Assembly (NCBI GenBank): GCA_934462945.1
Contig: CAKSJF010000010.1
Span: forward strand, 1 to 43,027
DNA: 43,027 nt
From: an uncultured Clostridia bacterium
GTDB lineage: Bacteria > Bacillota > Clostridia > UBA1381
Direction of reading: 5' to 3'
This document shows, one piece after another, positions 30,835-38,810 of the stretch (position 1 is its first letter; each line of letters opens with the position of its first letter). Position numbers and translations under genes: made by a program. Under the pieces are notes generated by a model. The model saw only the letters and a program-made list of their open reading frames with translations. It ran no database searches and was not told where the DNA came from.

Positions 30835-31704
30835 GTGAAAATAGCAGAATTATACAAAACAAAAAAGACCGTGATTTCCTTTGAGGTATTTCCTCCGAAA
30901 AAAGAGGACGAGCTTTTAGGGATGCAGGATATTTTATCAGAGCTGGGAACGCTTAACCCGGACTTTATCAGCGTTACCTACAGCGCCGGCGGCTCGAAAG
31001 GCGGAAAGCTGACCTTTGACCTGGCGGCATGGATTCAGGAGAACTGTAAAACGCAGAGCCTTGCACATATGACCTGTATCAATTCCACCCCGGAGCAGGT
31101 GCAGGAGAATTTGCAGTACGCAAAAACACTTGGCATTGAAAATGTGCTTGCCTTAAGAGGAGACATTCCGGAGGACTACACCGGAACACCCAGCTATCAG
31201 TATGCAAAGGAACTGATCCGGGATATTAAAAGCACGCATCCGGAGCTTTGCATTGGCGCGGCGGCATATCCGGAGGGGCATTTCGACTGTGAGAACTTAG
31301 CAAAAAGCGTGGACTATTTAAAGGAAAAGGAGGATGCCGGGGCAGACTTCTTTGTCACACAGCTGTTTTTTGATAACCGGTTCTTCTATGAATTTTACGA
31401 TCAGACCATCCGAGCCGGTATCAGAGCGCCGATCTCTGCCGGCATTATGCCGATTCTCTCCAAAAGCCAGGTACAGCGGATGATTTTCATGTGCGGTGCG
31501 TCACTCCCGGCACAGATGATCAAGATTTTAGGAAAATATGAGCATTCGCCGGAGGACCTGCGAAAAGCGGCAATCGAATATTCCGCAGCACAAATCAACG
31601 ATCTGATGGCGCATAAGGTGGACGGCGTACATATCTACACGATGAACCGACCGGAGATTGCCCGAAAGAATATGGAGAAAATGATCTATGCCAACCGCAC
31701 TTGA
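30835..31704 (+). CDS. metF: Methylenetetrahydrofolate reductase
   Basis: A 289-residue protein of the MetF family (TIM barrel with FAD). It has F-E17-V-F-P-P-K, with the catalytic glutamate, then F-I-S-V-T-Y-S-A-G-G and A-L-R-G-D. It makes 5-methyltetrahydrofolate, the methyl donor for the MetH encoded downstream. The start is GTG after GAGGCGG. The end overlaps the reactivation-domain gene by 17 bases, so the three methionine genes form one operon. Confidence 0.95.
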   Translation: MKIAELYKTKKTVISFEVFPPKKEDELLGMQDILSELGTLNPDFISVTYSAGGSKGGKLTFDLAAWIQENCKTQSLAHMTCINSTPEQVQENLQYAKTLGIENVLALRGDIPEDYTGTPSYQYAKELIRDIKSTHPELCIGAAAYPEGHFDCENLAKSVDYLKEKEDAGADFFVTQLFFDNRFFYEFYDQTIRAGIRAPISAGIMPILSKSQVQRMIFMCGASLPAQMIKILGKYEHSPEDLRKAAIEYSAAQINDLMAHKVDGVHIYTMNRPEIARKNMEKMIYANRT

Positions 31705-32353
31705 ACCAAGCAGAGAGGAAATTTTACGCTATTTAGGGTTTCACGGACAGAACCCGGATGAAAACACGAAAGCACTGATCGAGGAGATGATCAGAACGGT
31801 ACAGAATACGGCGGCGGTGGGGGTATGCTTTGAAAAAAGCGCCTGTAAAGTCTTAGATTCCGGTGTCTGTTTAGAAAAATATGCACTGCTATTGCCGGGT
31901 GCGGATATTAAAAAGCATTTATCCGGCTGCTCGGAAGTGATTCTGATGGCATTGACGCTTGGAATCGGCATTGAGCGAAAAATCCGGGAATATGAAATTT
32001 CCGACATGACAAAAGCGGTCATTTTAGACTGCACCGCCTCTGCCATGGTGGAGACGGCATGCAATCAGGCTTGCAAAGAATTCGATACCGGGGGATTGTA
32101 TCAGACCGAGCGTTTCAGTCCCGGCTACGGTGATCTTCCGATCAGCCTGCAAGCGGATTTTTTAAGAATCCTGAATGCCGGACGGAGAATCGGACTGACC
32201 GCAAACGACAGCAGTCTCCTGCTGCCGCGAAAATCGGTCACAGCGGTGATCGGACTATCCGAAACACCGCCAAAAAAAGCCGACCGCTGCTCCTCCTGCC
32301 GGATGCGGGAGCGGTGCGAGTACAGAAAAAGGGGGGATTCCTGTGAGAATTAA
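31688..32353 (+). CDS. Free-standing methionine synthase reactivation (activation-domain) protein
   Basis: A 221-residue protein matching the C-terminal B12-dependent methionine synthase activation domain. The key motif is R142-F-S-P-G-Y-G-D149, which contacts S-adenosylmethionine and cobalamin during reductive remethylation. In E. coli this domain is fused to MetH; here the neighbouring MetH lacks it, so the two probably work together in trans. An added tail has Cys201, Cys204, Cys210 and Cys219, which could hold a metal or Fe-S cluster (inference). The start is preceded by GGAGAA inside metF; the end overlaps metH by 11 bases. Confidence 0.9.
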   Translation: MPTALEPSREEILRYLGFHGQNPDENTKALIEEMIRTVQNTAAVGVCFEKSACKVLDSGVCLEKYALLLPGADIKKHLSGCSEVILMALTLGIGIERKIREYEISDMTKAVILDCTASAMVETACNQACKEFDTGGLYQTERFSPGYGDLPISLQADFLRILNAGRRIGLTANDSSLLLPRKSVTAVIGLSETPPKKADRCSSCRMRERCEYRKRGDSCEN

Positions 32354-34703
32354 TGAGGAAAAAGGCTTTGTATTATTTGACGGTGCAATGGGAACGATGC
32401 TCCAGGAGGCAGGAATCCTTTCTGCCGGTGCGATTCCGGAGCTTTTGAACCTTTCCCATCCGGAGGACATTACAAAAATTCATCAGAAATATATTGAGGC
32501 AGGATGCCAGGTGGCAACCACAAACACGTTTGGTGCGAATGCAAAAAAGCTTTCCGGCTGCGGGGCAAGCGTGGAAGAAGTTATTCGTGCAGCAGTCCGG
32601 AATGCAAAAAATGCAAACCCAAACTATGTTGCGCTTGATATCGGACCGACCGGTCAGCTGTTAGCGCCGATGGGAACGATGTCCTTTGAGGAGGCATATG
32701 ATTTATTTGCAGAACAGGTGAAAATCGGTGCGGATGCCGGAGCAGATCTGATTCTTTGCGAAACATTTTCCGATCTTTTAGAATTAAAGGCGGCGGTGCT
32801 TGCAGCCAAGGAGCATAGCGATCTGCCAGTATTTGCAACCATGAGCTTTATGGAGGATCACAGAACCTTTATGGGCTGCGATCCGGCGGCTGCCGCAGTC
32901 ACGCTTTCCGGACTGGGTGTGGATGCGTTAGGAGTTAATTGCTCCTTAGGACCTGCCGAGCTTTTGCCGGTGGTGGAAAAGCTTGTGGAATATTCGGATG
33001 TTCCGGTGTTGGTGCAGGCAAATGCAGGTCTGCCGTGCGAATGCAACGGTCATACCCATTATAACGTTGACCCGGAGGAATACGCAGAAAGCGTGGAAAA
33101 GCTGATGGATGTCGGTGCGGCAATGCTCGGCGGCTGCTGCGGTACAACGCCGGCATATATGGCACGTTTAGCCGATCTGATCAGAAAGCATCAGAAACCG
33201 AAAGAAATCCGCCGTGAGAAAAAAACGGTGCTTTGCTCCGCAACCGGAGTCCATGTCATGGACGGACATGTCACGGTCATTGGTGAGCGGATCAATCCGA
33301 CCGGAAAAAAACGCTTAAAGGAGGCGCTCCGGACTCATCAGATGGATTATATTGTCGGCGAGGCAATCGACCAGACGAAAAACGGAGCGGATGTGTTAGA
33401 TATTAATGTCGGTCTGCCGGAATTGGATGAGCCGGAAATGATGCGCGAGGTGGTGGACGCGGTTTGTGCCGTTTCATCGCTGCCTTTACAGATCGACAGC
33501 ACCGACCCGAAAGCAATTGAGGCAGGGGTGCGTCGGTTTGCCGGAATCCCGATTATCAATTCGGTCAATGGCAAGCAAGAAATTTTAGACGCGGTTTTGC
33601 CGATTGCAAAAAAATACGGAGCAGTGGTGTTAGGTCTGACCCTGGACGAGGCAGGAATCCCAGAAACACCGGAGGGACGGCTTGCCATTGCGGAACGGAT
33701 TTTAAAAGAGGCGCAGAAGTATGGGATTCCAAAGGAAAAAGTTTTGATCGACTGCCTGGTTCTGACCGCGTCTGCACAGCAGGAACAGGTGATGACAACG
33801 CTTTTAGCGGTGCGGATGGTGAAAATGAAGCTGGGGTTAAAAACGGTTTTAGGGGTCAGCAATGTTTCATTCGGACTGCCAAACCGTCCGATGTTTAACG
33901 GTGTGTTTTTAGCAGCTGCACTCGGCGCAGGCTTAGACGCTCCGATCATCAATCCAATGGCGGAGGAGGTTATGCGGACAGTACGCGTTTTCCGCGTCTG
34001 CAACTGTGAAGATCCGTCTGCGCAGGACTATATTGCACGGTTCGGACAGGAAGCCGCGCCCAAACAAACCGCAGCATCCGACCGGGATTTAAAAAGCTGT
34101 ATTTTAGAGGGCAGAGCAGAGGAGGCGGCAAAAAAAGCCGCGGAGATGCTTTCTGATCATGAACCGATGCAGCTTGTGGAGGAGCATTTTATTCCGGCAT
34201 TAAATGAGGTCGGAAAGGGCTTTGAGGAGGGAAGAATCTTTCTTCCGCAGCTGATGCAGTCGGCATCAGCAGTCAAAGCGGCATTCGAGGTAATCCGGGA
34301 CTTTTCCGCAAAAAGCGGACTGAAACCGGAGAGCCGCGGAAAAATTGTCTTAGCAACCGTCAAGGGCGACATTCACGATATCGGAAAGAATATTGTGAAG
34401 ATGATGCTCGAAAACTACGGCTACACGGTCTACGATTTAGGGCGCGATGTGCCGCCGGAGGAGGTTGCCGCGGCGGTAAAGAAATACCGCGTACCGCTGG
34501 TGGGCTTAAGCGCACTGATGACAACCACCGTCGGGGCAATGCAGGAGACGATTGAGCTTTTGCATGCTGAAAAAATCCCCTGCCGGGTGATGGTCGGGGG
34601 AGCAGTGCTGACCGAGGAATACGCAAAAATGGTCGGTGCAGATTACTACGCAAAAGACGCACAGCAGTCGGTAAAAATTGCTGACAGTGTGTTCTTACAA
34701 TAG
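32343..34703 (+). CDS. metH: Cobalamin-dependent methionine synthase, core without activation domain
   Basis: A 786-residue protein. Domains in order are a homocysteine-binding zinc barrel (about 1-290; ligands C200, C265 and C266 in G-G-C-C-G-T-T), a pterin-binding barrel (about 305-565, starting V-I-G-E-R-I-N-P-T-G), a cobalamin cap (about 585-665) and the B12 domain with D-I-H678-D-I-G-K, whose histidine binds cobalt. E. coli MetH is about 1,200 residues; the missing part is the reactivation domain encoded just upstream. The start is GTG after GGGGGGA. It transfers methyl from methyltetrahydrofolate to homocysteine in the cytoplasm. It needs corrinoid, which the ECF operon may supply (inference). 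Confidence 0.96.
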   Translation: MRINEEKGFVLFDGAMGTMLQEAGILSAGAIPELLNLSHPEDITKIHQKYIEAGCQVATTNTFGANAKKLSGCGASVEEVIRAAVRNAKNANPNYVALDIGPTGQLLAPMGTMSFEEAYDLFAEQVKIGADAGADLILCETFSDLLELKAAVLAAKEHSDLPVFATMSFMEDHRTFMGCDPAAAAVTLSGLGVDALGVNCSLGPAELLPVVEKLVEYSDVPVLVQANAGLPCECNGHTHYNVDPEEYAESVEKLMDVGAAMLGGCCGTTPAYMARLADLIRKHQKPKEIRREKKTVLCSATGVHVMDGHVTVIGERINPTGKKRLKEALRTHQMDYIVGEAIDQTKNGADVLDINVGLPELDEPEMMREVVDAVCAVSSLPLQIDSTDPKAIEAGVRRFAGIPIINSVNGKQEILDAVLPIAKKYGAVVLGLTLDEAGIPETPEGRLAIAERILKEAQKYGIPKEKVLIDCLVLTASAQQEQVMTTLLAVRMVKMKLGLKTVLGVSNVSFGLPNRPMFNGVFLAAALGAGLDAPIINPMAEEVMRTVRVFRVCNCEDPSAQDYIARFGQEAAPKQTAASDRDLKSCILEGRAEEAAKKAAEMLSDHEPMQLVEEHFIPALNEVGKGFEEGRIFLPQLMQSASAVKAAFEVIRDFSAKSGLKPESRGKIVLATVKGDIHDIGKNIVKMMLENYGYTVYDLGRDVPPEEVAAAVKKYRVPLVGLSALMTTTVGAMQETIELLHAEKIPCRVMVGGAVLTEEYAKMVGADYYAKDAQQSVKIADSVFLQ

Positions 34704-34724
34704 ACAAATGAAAGGGATGGAAAA

Positions 34725-35510
34725 ATGAAGGACATTAAGGACATCAGAGGAAAAAAAGGATTTATCTGTGACATGGACGGTGTGATATACCATGGTAACA
34801 ACCTGATTGACGGCGTTTTGCCGTTTGTTACCTGGCTTATGGAGCAGGAAAAGCACTTCGTGTTTTTAACAAACAGCTCCGAGCGCACACCGCTGGAGTT
34901 GAGTCAGAAGCTAAAGAGAATGGGACTGGACGTTCCGGTGGAGCATTTTTACACCAGCGCCTTGGCAACGGCAAGCTTTCTGAAGAATCAATGCCCGGGC
35001 GGCAGTGCGTATGTAATCGGTGAGGCAGGACTTTTAAATTCTTTATATGACGCCGGAATCTGCATGAATGATGTGAACCCGGATTATGTGGTGATGGGCG
35101 ATACCAGAACCTATAATTTTGAAAAGATCGAAAAGGCGATTGCCTTAGTGAATAACGGCGCTAAGCTGATCGGCACAAACCCGGACATCACCGGACCGAC
35201 CGAGCAGGGAATTATGCCGGCAACCGGCGCGCTGATTTCTCCCATTGAGATTGCAACCGGAAAAAAAGCGTATTTTGTCGGAAAGCCAAATCCGCTCATG
35301 CTTCGCCACGCAATGAAAACGCTTGGCTGCCATAGCGAGGAAACCGTCATCATCGGCGACCGGATGGATACCGATATTGTTGCCGGAATTGAAACCTCCA
35401 CCGAAACAGTGCTTGTATTAAGCGGTGTTACCACAGAAAAAATGATTGGTAATTTCCCATACCGTCCGACTCATATTGTCAATAATGTCGGAGACTTGGT
35501 TCGGGATTAA
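34725..35510 (+). CDS. HAD-IIA family sugar/nucleotide phosphatase (NagD-like)
   Basis: A 261-residue protein. HAD motif I is D16-M-D18-G-V, motif II is F-L-T-N-S-S (47-52), motif III is V-G-K187-P-N-P and motif IV is G-D212-R-M-D-T-D. The large cap between motifs II and III is the IIA type. Relatives dephosphorylate nucleotide monophosphates, glycerol phosphate or p-nitrophenyl phosphate; the in vivo substrate is uncertain. AAAGGGATGG precedes the ATG, 21 bases after metH, so co-transcription is possible. No terminator is seen after it. Confidence 0.9.
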   Translation: MKDIKDIRGKKGFICDMDGVIYHGNNLIDGVLPFVTWLMEQEKHFVFLTNSSERTPLELSQKLKRMGLDVPVEHFYTSALATASFLKNQCPGGSAYVIGEAGLLNSLYDAGICMNDVNPDYVVMGDTRTYNFEKIEKAIALVNNGAKLIGTNPDITGPTEQGIMPATGALISPIEIATGKKAYFVGKPNPLMLRHAMKTLGCHSEETVIIGDRMDTDIVAGIETSTETVLVLSGVTTEKMIGNFPYRPTHIVNNVGDLVRD

Positions 35511-35541
35511 ACAATATATTTTGTTAAAACTCAGTAATAAT

Positions 35542-35570
35542 TTGACTTGAAAAAAAGCATGACACATGAT
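35542..35570 (+). promoter_or_regulatory. Possible promoter of the beta-helix gene
   Basis: TTGACT, 17 bases, CATGAT. The -10 box is a poor match; a TAAAAT lies 5 bases further but at excess spacing. Confidence 0.4.
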
Positions 35571-35600
35571 AAAATATCAAAAAAAGATAGGAGATATTTT

Positions 35601-37196
35601 ATGAAGCAGAAAAAATTTTCCCCAGATACCGTTTTTGAAAGCAACACAACCTATGTTGCAGATCGGGAGACCTACCATATCTTTCCGAACCAGACGGACA
35701 TTCGCTGCTGGTGGACAACGGTTTCCAGCAGCGAGGACGCTTTATGTGCGGCTTTTGTTTTAAGAAATTTAGAAAATGTCGTAATTGACCTGGGCGGTGC
35801 AAGGCTTGTATTCCATGGCAGGGTTATGCCCTTTGCAATTTATGATTGTAAAAATGTCACCGTTAAAAACTTTTCAATTGATTATGACCGTCCCTTTTTT
35901 ACGCAGGGAAGGGTCATTCAATATGAGCCGGAGAGTATTACCATTGAAATCCCGGAGGAGTTTGTCTATCGTGTTTCGGATGGATATTTTACGGCAGTTT
36001 CAGACACCTGGGAGCATTGCCTGAATCATGGAAATCTGTTATTTTGTGCGTTTTCTCATCAAACCGGACAGATTTCTCCGCATGCTGCTTGTGAATTGGG
36101 CTTAATCGGAAAGGAGATTTTCCCAAACGAAAATCCGCCAATGCCGATTCGCCACATTACTGTGGAGGAGGTCGGAGAGCAAAAGGTGAAGCTATCCGGT
36201 TTTAGTGAGAAATTTGCTCCGGAGGTTGGAGATATCCTTGTTTTCACACATGAGGATCGGAGAAAATGCGGTTTTTTGCTTGAACGGTCATGTGATACAA
36301 ATTTTAAAAATATCCGGCTGCTGCATGTGCCGGGGTTAGGAGTAATCGCCAATCTTTGTCATAATCTGACCTTTCGCCGCTTTGATGTTTCCCTGGATTC
36401 AGAAAACGGAGAACGCGCTGTTTCAATCAATGCGGACGCGCTCCATGGTTTTCACTGCACCGGGAAAATTGCAGTTGAGGATTGCTGTTTTGAAGGTCTT
36501 TTGGACGATGCTTTTAATTTCCACGGAAATTATATTACTTGTCTGGAAAAGCTGGACGCACATAAAATCCTGTTGCATAATGACGGCGCGGGCTTGCAGG
36601 ATATGGAATTTTTTCTGCCGGGGGATCGGGTTTCGGTTCTTGCCGGGCACACGTCAGAGGTTCGGAATGCCTATACGGTAAAGACCTCAGAGCTTTTGGG
36701 AAATAATGATCTGATCTTAGAGGTTGAGGAAGATATTTTGGAGGCTTTACCGGGAGATTTGATTGAAAATCTCAGAATGCCGGAAATTTTAATCCGCGGC
36801 TGTTCTGTGAAGAAAGCAAGAGGCGGAATCCGGCTTTCCTCCGGTAAAAAAACCCTGATGGAGCAATGCAGACTGGAGCATAGTTATATTCTGTTCACAG
36901 GAGATACAAATTACTGGTTTGAAAATACCGGCGCAAGAGACGCTGTCATTCGGAGAAATGAATTGATTCACACCAGGATTGCAGCAATTCCGGAATTTCA
37001 GCCGACTGAAAATGCGCCCTATTATCACAAAAATATTCGTATTGAGGAAAATATTTTCCGGCAATCCGGCAAGTATCCGGTAGAAATGAACTATGTAGAG
37101 GGATTTACCTTTCTGCATAATACGGATGGTAACGGTCATGCTATTTTAGAGAAGGACATAAAAATTGCAGCTTCAGCGGAGCTTGTGATAGAATAA
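35601..37196 (+). CDS. Right-handed beta-helix protein, GH110-like (possible alpha-galactosidase)
   Basis: A 531-residue protein with many short beta-helix turns (for example N-V-T-V-K-N-F-S-I-D and I-E-D-C-like turns). The block N-A-D-A-L-H-G-F-H-C (about 275-284) followed by L-L-D302-D303-A-F-N-F-H-G resembles the catalytic core of GH110 alpha-1,3-galactosidases, with paired aspartates. Known GH110 enzymes are mostly exported; this one has no signal peptide, so it may act on an imported oligosaccharide or have another role. The start at 35601 follows ATAGGAG; an in-frame ATG at 35547 lies in the promoter region. Its codons look more A/T-rich than the neighbours', hinting at transfer. Confidence 0.7.
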   Translation: MKQKKFSPDTVFESNTTYVADRETYHIFPNQTDIRCWWTTVSSSEDALCAAFVLRNLENVVIDLGGARLVFHGRVMPFAIYDCKNVTVKNFSIDYDRPFFTQGRVIQYEPESITIEIPEEFVYRVSDGYFTAVSDTWEHCLNHGNLLFCAFSHQTGQISPHAACELGLIGKEIFPNENPPMPIRHITVEEVGEQKVKLSGFSEKFAPEVGDILVFTHEDRRKCGFLLERSCDTNFKNIRLLHVPGLGVIANLCHNLTFRRFDVSLDSENGERAVSINADALHGFHCTGKIAVEDCCFEGLLDDAFNFHGNYITCLEKLDAHKILLHNDGAGLQDMEFFLPGDRVSVLAGHTSEVRNAYTVKTSELLGNNDLILEVEEDILEALPGDLIENLRMPEILIRGCSVKKARGGIRLSSGKKTLMEQCRLEHSYILFTGDTNYWFENTGARDAVIRRNELIHTRIAAIPEFQPTENAPYYHKNIRIEENIFRQSGKYPVEMNYVEGFTFLHNTDGNGHAILEKDIKIAASAELVIE

Positions 37197-37201
37197 TAGC
37201 C

Positions 37202-37229
37202 TTGACAAACTCACCCGAAGGTGTATAGT
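37202..37229 (+). promoter_or_regulatory. Promoter of the MATE gene with internal dyad
   Basis: TTGACA, 16 bases, TATAGT. The dyad CACC-CGAA-GGTG (37212-37223) fills the spacer, a place where MerR-type and other regulators often bind. No matching regulator is encoded beside it. Confidence 0.72.
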
Positions 37230-37261
37230 AGGTTTAGAGTACATTTCATAGGAGGACAAAC

Positions 37262-38644
37262 ATGGGAAAAGAAGTAAAGATATTAGAGGGATCAATCTGG
37301 AACATGCTTCCGCGCTATGCACTTCCTATTGCGGCAACGGGGATCTTAGAGCAGCTTTTTAATGCCTCGGACATTGCAGTAGTCGGAAATTTCACCGGCG
37401 ACAAGGGTACAACAGCGGTTGCAGCAGTAGGGGCAAACAGCCCTGTGATCGGATTGATCATCAATCTATTTATCGGAATTGCGCTGGGAGCAAATGTGGT
37501 GATTGCAAAGGCGGTCGGACAGAAAAATGAGCAGACAGTACATAAGGCAGTGCATACTTCTATCATTATGGCGCTTATCGGGGGATTGATTGTTGGAATT
37601 TTCGGACAGATCTTTGCCGGAAGCTTGCTTGCCTGGCTCAAGGTTCCGGAGGATACCCTTCCTTATGCTCTTTTATATCTCCGGATCTATCTAATTGGTT
37701 TGCCGGTGATTCTGTTATATAATTTTGAAGCGGCATTTTTCCGGAGCATCGGTGAGACAAAAATCCCGTTGCAGGCATTGGCAATGTCTGGCGTTTTAAA
37801 TGTCATCCTGAATTTGATTTTTGTAATCGTGTTTAAGAGAACAGTGGATGGGGTTGCAATGGCAACAGTTATTTCCAACGCGGTCAGTGCGCTCCTGCTT
37901 TTGGTTCGTCTGCTGAAAACCGATCAGGTGATTCGGGTGGAAATTTCAAAAATCCGTTTTCACCGGTCGGTCTTTACAGAGATTATGCGGATCGGTCTGC
38001 CCGCCGGCGTGCAGAGCGCGGTTTTTGCATTGGCAAATATCGTGATTCAGTCGGCAATCAACAGCCTTGGAACGGTTGTGATGGCAGCGTCCAGCGCAGG
38101 CTTTAATATTGAGATTTTAGCTTATTATATTCTCAATTCCTTCAGCCAGGCATGCACCACCTTTGTGGGTCAGAATTATGGCGCAAAGCAGCTTGACCGC
38201 TGCAAGAAAACGCTGTATCTTTGCCTTTTGGAGGATACGATTGCCTCTGCGGCGGCAGTTACGTTAGTGCTTTTGTTCGGCAGATTCTTAGTGTCTGTAT
38301 TCAACCGCGATCCGCAGGTGGTGGAATACGGATATATGCGGCTTCGGTTCATTCTTCCGGCATACACGTTCAGTATGCTTTATGAAATTGTGTCCGGCTA
38401 TTTAAGGGGATTTGGTATCTCGTTTGTTCCGGCTCTTTTAACTACGCTCGGTGTCTGCGGAATCCGCTTTTTCTGGGTATTTTCAGTGTTCCCCCAAAGC
38501 CGTACCTTTGAAACGATTATGATTGTATATCCGATCAGTCTTGCGGCAACGGCATTTCTGATTCTGATTGCAGCGCTTTGCTACAGACCTGCAAAAAAAT
38601 ATGCAAATATGGGGAAAAAAGGCGCAGACCGTTCAAGGGCTTAA
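37262..38644 (+). CDS. MATE-family multidrug/metabolite efflux transporter
   Basis: A 460-residue protein with twelve hydrophobic helices in two similar halves. The N-terminal L-P-I-A-A-T-G-I-L-E-Q-L-F-N-A-S-D and G-I-A-L-G-A-N-V-V-I-A-K-A-V-G, then F-F-R-S-I-G-E-T and, in the second half, F-V-G-Q-N-Y-G-A, are classic MATE patterns. It exports organic cations or metabolites in exchange for Na+ or H+. AGGAGG lies 6 bases before the ATG. It has its own promoter and a strong hairpin terminator, so it is a single-gene unit. Substrate unknown. Confidence 0.93.
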   Translation: MGKEVKILEGSIWNMLPRYALPIAATGILEQLFNASDIAVVGNFTGDKGTTAVAAVGANSPVIGLIINLFIGIALGANVVIAKAVGQKNEQTVHKAVHTSIIMALIGGLIVGIFGQIFAGSLLAWLKVPEDTLPYALLYLRIYLIGLPVILLYNFEAAFFRSIGETKIPLQALAMSGVLNVILNLIFVIVFKRTVDGVAMATVISNAVSALLLLVRLLKTDQVIRVEISKIRFHRSVFTEIMRIGLPAGVQSAVFALANIVIQSAINSLGTVVMAASSAGFNIEILAYYILNSFSQACTTFVGQNYGAKQLDRCKKTLYLCLLEDTIASAAAVTLVLLFGRFLVSVFNRDPQVVEYGYMRLRFILPAYTFSMLYEIVSGYLRGFGISFVPALLTTLGVCGIRFFWVFSVFPQSRTFETIMIVYPISLAATAFLILIAALCYRPAKKYANMGKKGADRSRA

Positions 38645-38715
38645 ATGTCATTAAAATAGATTATTTGGGTTGAAATTCGTGTTTTTACGGATTCCCTATG
38701 ATAATCTGCCCTTGA

Positions 38716-38791
38716 ACAACGTTCCAAACGCGCCGCTTGGAGTACGAAAGTACGCCGTCGGGCGCGTTTGGAACGTTCTGCACTCTTTTTT
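38716..38791. repeat. Repeat family 2, full hairpin copy; also a likely terminator
   Basis: AACGTTCCAAACGCGCC (38718-38734) and its exact inverted complement (38761-38777) enclose a 26-base loop that holds a smaller AGTACGAAAGTAC-type hairpin. CTGCACTC and eight T residues follow. It lies between the convergent MATE and XRE genes. One arm plus flank recurs at 13255-13306. The rest of 38645-38810 holds nothing I recognise. Confidence 0.75.
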
Positions 38792-38810
38792 TTACATCTA
38801 CTAATTCTTA

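Noticed and set aside
33347..34003. 218-codon open frame on the minus strand
   Set aside because: It lies wholly inside metH, whose plus-strand frame has all family motifs. No ribosome site and no recognisable product.
38718..38777. LexA (SOS) operators in the AACGTTCC arms
   Set aside because: The Gram-positive LexA site needs GAAC and GTTC separated by four bases; here they are fused, and the arms belong to a repeat family.
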